Below are positions 42,945-48,497 of a stretch of DNA of 64,000 nucleotides, one piece after another. A program made the translations under genes and the position numbers. Below the pieces are notes generated by a model. The model was not told where the DNA came from, did no database searches, and worked only from the letters and a program-made list of their open reading frames with translations. Position 1 is the first letter of the stretch. Every line of letters begins with the position of its first letter. This DNA comes from Halospina sp040196175 (GTDB taxonomy: Bacteria > Pseudomonadota > Gammaproteobacteria > Pseudomonadales > Oleiphilaceae): positions 124,001 to 188,000 of the forward strand of contig NZ_JBEFNF010000002.1 in the NCBI RefSeq assembly GCF_040196175.1. Reading direction: 5' to 3'.

Positions 42945-43616
42945 ATGGCAACGGCACTCAAGCATCTATTCGACAATAACGCTCAATGGGTTCGCGACAC
43001 ACTCGCTGAGGATCCGGATTTTTTCGAGCGGCTTTCTCAGCAGCAGGCCCCGGAGTATCTGTGGATTGGTTGTGCCGACAGCCGTGTGCCTGCCAACCAG
43101 GTCGTGGGCCTGATGCCGGGAGAGCTGTTCGTGCACCGGAACGTGGCCAATGTGGTGGTGCACACCGACCTGAACCTGCTCTCGGTGCTGCAGTTCGCCG
43201 TGCAAGTGCTGAAGGTCAAGCATGTGATCGTGTGCGGCCATTATGGCTGCGGCGGCGTGAAGGCGGCGTACCAGGACGCCCATCTGGGGCTGATCGATAA
43301 CTGGCTCCGTCACATCCAGAATGTGGCTGCCGACCATCAGGAGTTGTTGGCGGCACAGCCCGACGATAAAGCCGCCACGGACAAGCTCTGTGAGCTGAAT
43401 GTGGTGGCTCAGGTTGCCAACGTGTGCCGGACAACCGTCGTAGCCGACGCCTGGCGCGCTGGCCAGGAGCTTTCCGTCCATGGCTTCATCTATGGCCTGG
43501 AGGACGGCCGCCTGCGTGATATGGGGCTGGGTGTTCGCTGCACGGAAGAGCGCGAGGCGCAGTGCCGGCAGGCAGTGGAACGTCTGGCCCAGGGCGCGCC
43601 CGCGCCCCAGGCGTGA
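42945..43616 (+). CDS. can: Beta-class carbonic anhydrase
   Basis: A 223-residue zinc enzyme that interconverts CO2 and bicarbonate in the cytoplasm. The zinc ligands and dyad are clear: Cys43 and Asp45 in CADSRVP, His99 and Cys102 in CGHYGCGG, along with FVHRNVANVV. The length and sequence fit the Can (YadF) type. It starts after GAAAGGAAG. The MFS gene begins 37 bases later. Confidence 0.95.
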   Translation: MATALKHLFDNNAQWVRDTLAEDPDFFERLSQQQAPEYLWIGCADSRVPANQVVGLMPGELFVHRNVANVVVHTDLNLLSVLQFAVQVLKVKHVIVCGHYGCGGVKAAYQDAHLGLIDNWLRHIQNVAADHQELLAAQPDDKAATDKLCELNVVAQVANVCRTTVVADAWRAGQELSVHGFIYGLEDGRLRDMGLGVRCTEEREAQCRQAVERLAQGAPAPQA

Positions 43617-43653
43617 TGGCAGGGCTTGTCGTTTTGCGGCCTGCGGTGTCCAA

Positions 43654-44832
43654 ATGAAGCTGTTTCTGGCGGTTGCCACGGTCACGGTCATGGGGCTCTT
43701 CCAGTCCTCGCTGCTGGCAACCCTGCCCTGGATCATTGAACGTACCGGTCTGCCGGCCGCTTTCTGGTCAGTGCTGGTGGCCGCCAGCCTGATTCTGGTG
43801 GCGGTGAGCAGTCCCCTCTGGGGGCAGCGTGCGGACAGCCACGGGGCCCTGCCGATCATGCGCCTGACCATGGGGTTGGTCGTCCTGTGCTATGGCCTGT
43901 TGATTGCCGCCATCCTCACCCTGTCCTCCCCGTTCCTGATTGCGGCCATCGCCATCGTGACGCGCCTGGTGTACGGCATCGCCACCGGTGGGGTCTTCCC
44001 GTCGGCTCAGCGTTTCGCGTTGGCGGACAAGCCCATTGCCCAGTGGCCCGAGACGTTGGCCTACATCCAGGCTTCCACCCATGCCGGGCGCGTCATGGGG
44101 CCGGGCATCGTGGCCCTGGCGGCGATATGGAGCCTGCCGCTGGGGCTGGTTCTGATCGTGTTGCTCGGTGTGGCCCTGTGGCTCATGCAGTGGTACTTCG
44201 CTACGGGCGTGGCGCCGGAACCGCCCGGCAACCGCGAAAGCGTGGTGCCACCTCCCTGGAACGAGGACTGGCCCCTTTACGCGCTTGGGTTTGTGATCAC
44301 CCTCTGGGTGGGGCAGCTCCAGTTCGCGTTGGGGCCCTACATCCAGAACCTGGCGGACCTGGACTCGGTAACCGCCTCCCAGTGGACCGGAACGGTACTG
44401 ATGGTGGCCTCTGTTTCGGCAGTCCTGGCCGGACCCTTGGGTAACCGCTGGCTCTCGCCCATGCCCCGTATCCTGGGTGGTCTCTGGCTGGGCGTGTTTA
44501 CCCTGGGAGGGGTGTTGCTGGCAGCCTCACCGAGCGTGATCGGCGTGGGTGTGGCGGTGTGCCTGATCACCGCCGGGCTTACCCTGGCCGCGCCCTGGTA
44601 TGGCAGCATCCTGCGGGCACGGCGCCCGGATGCCCAGGGGCTGGTTTCCGGGCGTCTGATCAGCGTGCACACCATTGGTTTCGGCAGCGGCACGCTGGTC
44701 GGTGGCCTGATGCTGGAACTGGTCCCGGATCAGGCCATGGCCGCCTTTTACCTGCTGGGGCCGGTGGCGGGCAGTCTGGCGCTCATCCATCACCTGAGGG
44801 TTCGGGCAGGGACTGTTCCACCAACTGCCTGA
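43654..44832 (+). CDS. Major facilitator superfamily transporter
   Basis: A 392-residue membrane protein with twelve predicted helices and the MFS loop motif GQRADSHG between helices two and three. The closest feel is drug or metabolite exporters of the DHA1 type; no substrate can be named. The ATG at 43654 begins the first helix exactly; longer starts would overlap the carbonic anhydrase gene in another frame. It ends some 50 bases inside the shared end of the degraded nasA on the opposite strand. Confidence 0.82.
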   Translation: MKLFLAVATVTVMGLFQSSLLATLPWIIERTGLPAAFWSVLVAASLILVAVSSPLWGQRADSHGALPIMRLTMGLVVLCYGLLIAAILTLSSPFLIAAIAIVTRLVYGIATGGVFPSAQRFALADKPIAQWPETLAYIQASTHAGRVMGPGIVALAAIWSLPLGLVLIVLLGVALWLMQWYFATGVAPEPPGNRESVVPPPWNEDWPLYALGFVITLWVGQLQFALGPYIQNLADLDSVTASQWTGTVLMVASVSAVLAGPLGNRWLSPMPRILGGLWLGVFTLGGVLLAASPSVIGVGVAVCLITAGLTLAAPWYGSILRARRPDAQGLVSGRLISVHTIGFGSGTLVGGLMLELVPDQAMAAFYLLGPVAGSLALIHHLRVRAGTVPPTA

Positions 44833-45300
44833 GTTCCGGCATGCAGGAGCCGCAGTTGGTGCCGCAGCCCAGGGCACTGCCGAGGGCGGGGAAGTCATTA
44901 CCGGGTGCCACCAGCAGAACTGCCTGCAATTGCTCACCCTTGTACCAGGCCGCCAGGTAGCGCCCGGCCGCCGGGTTCCGCATTTCCGAATCGGGTGCCC
45001 TGCCCAGCCACTGGTCGCGGATGCGCCCGCTGGTGACTCACAGGGGTGTGGTTACCGTGGGCCCTCTTGCCCGATCCGGGTCCTGCCAGAAATGGGCCAG
45101 TGCTTCACGGGCACCGGGTGTGTCGTAGTCCATGTGGGCTGCCATCTGGTTAGCGAGCCCCCGGCCTCGCGCCCGCCCATGGCATTGGCCTTGTCTGTCC
45201 CGGAGCGGGACTGGTTAAGCCCCTGGGACCAGAAGCTGGTGGTGCGCGGAGTCGCGGCGAACCATTCATAGAAGCTGCGGACATCCTCAATAGTGTTCGC
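44783..45300 (-). pseudogene. nasA: Degraded assimilatory nitrate reductase NasA (C-terminal remnant)
   Basis: Reading the minus strand from 45300 gives clear NasA pieces: FYEWFAATPRT, SQGLNQS and SGTDKANAMGGREAGG, then, after a one-base frameshift in a run of five C at 45158-45162, GLANQMAAHMDYD and HFWQDPDR. An in-frame TGA at 45038-45040 interrupts TTPL-stop-VTSGRIRDQW. The end keeps the BFD-like iron-sulfur segment ALGCGTNCGSCMPEL. Between KANA and MGGRE, and later between RDQW and the C-terminus, stretches of the family are missing. The N-terminal two thirds, with the [4Fe-4S] and molybdopterin domains, are absent. The gene cannot make a working reductase. Confidence 0.88.
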
Positions 45301-45506
45301 TTTCCCTTTGCGAGCATTTCCTATGCCTGCCTGGAATGCCCTTCATTGAGGGGCTGTTAGCTGGGTTTTGTCCTGTTACGGGGCAGGTTGCACTGTGCTG
45401 GGGCAGTCATCGCGTTGAATACGGCGATTCAGGCCCACTCCCTGGGCTCCGAGCGCTGGCGTGGCTTTTGCTTCGGATTGGCGCGAATCGACGTTGAGGA
45501 TGGAGC
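45301..45506. other. Gap between nasA remnant and nasT
   Basis: No gene is apparent and no nasA homology could be followed upstream of 45300. I looked for a copy of the sigma-54 promoter or the GGTGCA-N14-TGCACC repeat seen further on and found neither. The nasT promoter is presumably here but is not obvious. Confidence 0.4.
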
Positions 45507-46133
45507 ATGTCGGCGGATCAGAGCAGTGTGCGGGTCATGCTGGTGGACAGCGAGCCGGAACGGGCGGCGATGGTCTGTGAAGCGCTGACCTCCGAGGGCT
45601 ATCAGGTGGTGGGCCAGCGCAGCAGCGCCCGTGGTCTGGTGGCGGCCGTTGCCCAGGAAGAGCCGGACTTGGTGATCATCGATATGGATTCACCGGACCG
45701 GGATACGCTCGAGTCCATGTCCGCCCTCAATGAGCACGCGCCCCGCCCGGTGGTGTTCTTTGCCAGCGATGACAGTGACAGCCAGACAATCCAGCAGGCC
45801 GTGAACGCCGGCGTCAGCGCCTATATCGTGGATGGGCTTGAACAGCACCGGGTCAAACCGATTGTGGATGTCGCGATCGCGCGTTTCGAGGCCTTCCAGT
45901 CCCTGCGCCATCAGCTTGAGGAGACGCGAACGGCTCTGGAGGACCGCAAGGACATCGAACGGGCCAAGGGGCTGGTGATGAAGCAGAAGAACTGTTCGGA
46001 AGATGAGGCATTCCACAGCATGCGCAAACTGGCGATGGACCGGAACCAGAAACTCAGTGACGTGGCCCGCCAGCTGATCGAGGCGCTGGATGGGGGCAAA
46101 GGGGCAGGCTCTCCGGAGACGATGGATGACTGA
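45507..46133 (+). CDS. nasT: ANTAR-domain antiterminator NasT
   Basis: NasT is a one-domain-receiver plus ANTAR RNA-binding protein that prevents transcription termination in the leaders of nitrate/nitrite assimilation genes. The 208-residue protein has a receiver-like domain (about residues 8-125, with DLVIIDMDSPD) and an ANTAR domain (about 140-200, RAKGLVMKQKNCSEDEAFHSMRKLA). GGAG precedes the ATG. It overlaps nasS by eight bases, and NasS is the nitrate/nitrite-responsive partner that holds NasT inactive. Both are intact although several of their targets are broken. Confidence 0.92.
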   Translation: MSADQSSVRVMLVDSEPERAAMVCEALTSEGYQVVGQRSSARGLVAAVAQEEPDLVIIDMDSPDRDTLESMSALNEHAPRPVVFFASDDSDSQTIQQAVNAGVSAYIVDGLEQHRVKPIVDVAIARFEAFQSLRHQLEETRTALEDRKDIERAKGLVMKQKNCSEDEAFHSMRKLAMDRNQKLSDVARQLIEALDGGKGAGSPETMDD

Positions 46134-47289
46134 ATGGATAGACGACGCGGAAGCGAGTGACAGTATCCGTTTGGGGTTTATCCCCCTTCTGGATGCTGCG
46201 CCATTGATCATGGCCGTGGAGGCGGGGTTCTTTGCGGAGGAGGGGCTGGACGTGAGCCTGCACCGCCAGCCGTCCTGGTCCAGCCTGCGGGACCGTGTCG
46301 GCGTGGGCATGCTGGACGGGGCCCAGATGCTCGGGCCCATGGCCCTGGCCATCAATATGGGGCTCGGAGCCCCGCCGTGCCCGGTCATCAGCCCCATGGT
46401 GCTCAGCCGCAACGGCAATGCCATCACGGCCAGACGGGTTCTCTATGAACAGCTGGCCGCCACTGGCTTTGATCTTTCTGACCCCTCGGAGGCGGCGCGT
46501 GCCCTGGCACGGGTGGTGGCTTCCAGTCATGAACCCATAAGGCTGGGGATTGTCTACGCTTGGTCCAGCCACTATCTGCAGCTGCTCGACTGGCTTGCCA
46601 GTGCCGGACTGTCCCCCGGGCCGGGTCTGGAGCTAGTAACCGTGCCGCCGCCGGAAATGATGACCGCCCTGGCCTATGGCAGTGTCGATCTGGCCTGTGT
46701 CGGCGAGCCCTGGAACTCATTGATGGAGTACCACGGGCTCGGCCAGATCCTGGCGACGGGGTGCCAGGTCTGGCAGAACGCACCGGAGAAAGTCCTGGGC
46801 GTCCGCCGCGACTGGGCGGAGGCCAACCCGGAAAAACTGCGTGCGTTGATGCGCGCCCTGATCCGGTGCTGTCGCTGGCTGGATGACCCGGTCAATCGTG
46901 AACTTATTCATCGCATGCTGGTGCACCCCAACTACCTGGGTAGCGCCATTGAGCCCATCGGGGATCAGGGCCAGTGGCTCTTCCACCCCAGGGTTCACCA
47001 GCACTTCTTCCGTCAGAGCGCAAACTTCCCATGGCTCTCCCAGGCGGAATGGCTGCTTTCGCGCATGCAGTTGCATACCCAGGGGGATCAGGTTTCGGGG
47101 GTGCCCGATCTGGGCAGTATCGTCCGGGCTGACCTCTACCGCGAGGTGGCGGAAAGCCTGAGTCTTGATGCGCCGGTTATGGACTATAAGGACGAGGGGG
47201 AACACCGTCAGCCGTTTGTGGTCGAAGGGTTCCGGGGACAGGTTGAGGTGGCCTCGGATGCCCTGATCGCTGCCGCCGGCCGGGGCTGA
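46126..47289 (+). CDS. nasS: Nitrate/nitrite sensor NasS
   Basis: A 387-residue cytoplasmic relative of the NrtA/CmpA nitrate- and bicarbonate-binding proteins that lacks a signal peptide. LGFIPLLDAAPLIMAVEAGFFAEEGLDV, PSWSSLRDRV and GAQMLGPMALAIN line the ligand site in the family. In the known system NasS binds NasT until nitrate or nitrite arrives. The ATG at 46126 overlaps the nasT stop (ATGACTGA) so the pair is coupled; a longer start at 46090 is unnecessary. Confidence 0.92.
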   Translation: MTEWIDDAEASDSIRLGFIPLLDAAPLIMAVEAGFFAEEGLDVSLHRQPSWSSLRDRVGVGMLDGAQMLGPMALAINMGLGAPPCPVISPMVLSRNGNAITARRVLYEQLAATGFDLSDPSEAARALARVVASSHEPIRLGIVYAWSSHYLQLLDWLASAGLSPGPGLELVTVPPPEMMTALAYGSVDLACVGEPWNSLMEYHGLGQILATGCQVWQNAPEKVLGVRRDWAEANPEKLRALMRALIRCCRWLDDPVNRELIHRMLVHPNYLGSAIEPIGDQGQWLFHPRVHQHFFRQSANFPWLSQAEWLLSRMQLHTQGDQVSGVPDLGSIVRADLYREVAESLSLDAPVMDYKDEGEHRQPFVVEGFRGQVEVASDALIAAAGRG

Positions 47290-47297
47290 TCCGCGCC

Positions 47298-47323
47298 GGT
47301 GCACGGGGTCTGCCTGGTGCACC
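47298..47323. promoter_or_regulatory. Enhancer-like inverted repeat, copy 1
   Basis: GGTGCA-N14-TGCACC, centred about 115 bases before the start predicted from the sigma-54 promoter at 47399. The same repeat with the same spacer occurs at 47899-47924 at nearly the same distance from the second sigma-54 promoter. It is a probable binding site for an enhancer protein; NtrC half-sites (GGTGCA/TGCACC) are similar but are usually ordered the other way round and closer together. Confidence 0.6.
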
Positions 47324-47398
47324 TGATTCGGTCGTGGATCCCCGCCTTCTTTGGATCGTACTCCAGTAAAAGCCTTTAAATTCAGTGGAGGGGAATGG

Positions 47399-47414
47399 TG
47401 GCATGCTCCCTGCT
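47399..47414 (+). promoter_or_regulatory. Sigma-54 promoter, copy 1 (before nrtA remnant)
   Basis: TGGCATG-N4-CTGCT, with GG (47400-47401) and GC (47412-47413) exactly twelve bases apart as in -24/-12 promoters. Transcription would start near 47425 and enter the leader with the hexaloop hairpin and terminator. Confidence 0.65.
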
Positions 47415-47476
47415 GCATACAGGGCGTGCCACGGAGAGGTTGACCGTTTGCCATGGCACGGACCGGTGTGGCGGCC

Positions 47477-47498
47477 GGGTGCAGAAGGATCTGCACTC
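47477..47498 (+). ncRNA. ANTAR-type hexaloop hairpin in the nrtA leader
   Basis: GGGTGCAG pairs with CTGCACTC in an 8-bp stem (one G-U) closing the six-base loop AAGGAT. ANTAR proteins recognise paired hexaloops with A at position 1 and G at position 4, which this loop satisfies. It lies 28 bases before a strong terminator, the known layout of NasT/NasR target leaders. A second, upstream hexaloop is not certain; ACGG-AGAGGTTGA-CCGT at 47431-47447 is a possible but imperfect partner. Confidence 0.6.
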
Positions 47499-47525
47499 CA
47501 GATTACGAGCATTGCATTGGCAAAG

Positions 47526-47562
47526 GCGCCTGCTCCCGGACTGGGGGCAGGCGCTTTTTTTT
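47526..47562 (+). terminator. Leader attenuator terminator of nrtA
   Basis: GCGCCTGCTCCC and GGGGGCAGGCGC form a 12-bp stem with a five-base loop followed by eight T. It lies between the promoter and the nrtA remnant, so by default transcription stops here; NasT binding to the preceding hairpin would relieve it. Confidence 0.9.
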
Positions 47563-47586
47563 GGTTTATTGCAGGGGAGACGTTCA

Positions 47587-47886
47587 GTGAACGGTAACAG
47601 GTGGAAAGGATTCGGAATCGGCACACTCGCGCTGGCGGCTCTGCTGAGCGCATTACCAGCGGGCGCCGAGGAGATCGGGCCGGCGGAGCAGCCGGATCTC
47701 AAACTGGGCTTCATCAAGCTGACCGAGATGGCCCCTCTGGCCATTGCCAAGGAGAAGAATTTTTTCTTTGACGAAGGGCTTTTTGTGGACCTGGAGGCCC
47801 AGTCCAACTGGCGGGTGCTCGAGAACCGTATGGCGCGGGGGGCGCGAGTGAGACGAAGGCTGCCCCGGCGGGATCGGATGCCGTGA
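47587..47886 (+). pseudogene. nrtA: Truncated nitrate-binding protein NrtA
   Basis: A GTG at 47587 with AGGGGAG eight bases ahead starts a signal peptide (ending near AGAEE) and the first part of an NrtA/NasF-like periplasmic nitrate-binding protein: LKLGFIKLTEMAPLAIAKEKNFFFDEGLFVDLEAQ and SNWRVLENRM, with similar residues in nasS. After about residue 83 homology stops abruptly at MARGARV and the frame ends after 99 codons instead of about 430. The transporter permease and ATPase genes expected next are absent. It is a deletion remnant. Confidence 0.85.
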
Positions 47887-47898
47887 ACGCCTGATCCT

Positions 47899-47924
47899 GG
47901 TGCATCAGGGCCCGGCTGTGCACC
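47899..47924. promoter_or_regulatory. Enhancer-like inverted repeat, copy 2
   Basis: GGTGCA-N14-TGCACC, which can extend by two bases into CTGGTGCA/TGCACCAG, a perfect 8-bp repeat. It is centred about 113 bases before the start predicted from the sigma-54 promoter at 47999. The flanking sequence is unlike copy 1, so only the motif and spacing are shared. Confidence 0.6.
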
Positions 47925-47998
47925 AGCAGGGGTCCTGTCGAGCCCTCATGGCGTGAAGGGGGTTGGTCAAGCGTCTGAGTTTGCAGGGTTTTTTATGT

Positions 47999-48014
47999 TG
48001 GCATGCAATCTGCT
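47999..48014 (+). promoter_or_regulatory. Sigma-54 promoter, copy 2 (before nirB)
   Basis: TGGCATG-N4-CTGCT with GG at 48000-48001 and GC at 48012-48013, identical in both hexamer-like blocks to copy 1 and exactly 600 bases downstream of it. It is preceded by a T. Transcription would begin near 48025 and run through a second leader into nirBD. Confidence 0.65.
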
Positions 48015-48064
48015 GCCCCAAGAGTGTGTCTGAGGACACGGACATTGCGAATCAAAAGGGCATT

Positions 48065-48111
48065 GGCGCCTGGTCGGCTTTCCTTAGGGAGGGGTGGCGG
48101 GCGCCTTTTTT
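48065..48111 (+). terminator. Leader terminator before the nasB remnant and nirB
   Basis: GGCGCC at 48065-48070 pairs with GGCGCC at 48100-48105 with a partly paired inner part (TTTCC-TTAG-GGAGG), followed by six T. It is less regular than the first leader terminator. A 5-bp hairpin, GTGTC-TGAG-GACAC (48026-48039), lies ahead of it but does not show the A1/G4 hexaloop. Confidence 0.6.
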
Positions 48112-48130
48112 GTTGGGGCAGGGCGACGGT

Positions 48131-48412
48131 GTGGCCTCGATTGATCGCATCTCCCGGGCGGTGATCACCACCGGTTCCCGTCCGGCGATGCCGTGCATTG
48201 AGGGCAACGATCTGGAGGGCGTGACCGGTTTCCGGACCCTCCGGGATGCCCGATGGATGGCGGAGTGCGGCTGGAACGGGGGCAACGCTGTTGTACTCGG
48301 TGGTGGTTTTCTGGGTCTGGAAGCGGTCGAGGGCTTGAGGGCCCAGGGGATGACGGTGTCCGTAGTGCACCGAGGGCGCTGGCCCCTGAATCGGCAGTTG
48401 GACGAGACCGCA
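48131..48412 (+). pseudogene. Fragment of a NasB-like FAD/NAD-dependent oxidoreductase
   Basis: The reading frame here encodes the middle of a nitrite/nitrate-reductase flavoprotein: VITTGSRPAMPCIEGNDLEGVTGFRTL, then the NADH-binding AVVLGGGFLGLEAVEGL and VVHRGRWPLNRQLDETA. It is a different protein from NirB, which follows complete. The N-terminal FAD motif and everything after the NAD domain are missing; after 48412 the frame runs into unrelated sequence ahead of nirB. NasB-type electron-transfer subunits for assimilatory nitrate reductase are the best match by memory. Confidence 0.75.
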
Positions 48413-48497
48413 GTGCCTGGCGCGCGAGCCTGGCATTTGGCGAAGCATACTGCGAGGCGGCCTGAGACGTCGCCCGCTGGCAACCGGAGGAAACGTC

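Noticed and set aside
44783..44983. A short real protein with a BFD-like cluster motif
   Set aside because: The cysteines belong to the C-terminal end of NasA; upstream in the same strand the remaining NasA pieces are found out of frame or after a stop.
47398..47432. Long stem GTGGCA...TGCCAC with inner CCCTG/CAGGG as the first ANTAR hairpin
   Set aside because: Its loop has seven bases without the A1/G4 pattern, and the same block TGGCATG-N4-CTGCT recurs 600 bases on where no such stem forms, so a sigma-54 promoter explains it better and would place most of the stem upstream of the transcript.
47290..48030. A recent tandem duplication of the control region
   Set aside because: Apart from the repeat and promoter motifs the two 130-base stretches do not align, so the similarity is motif conservation rather than duplication.
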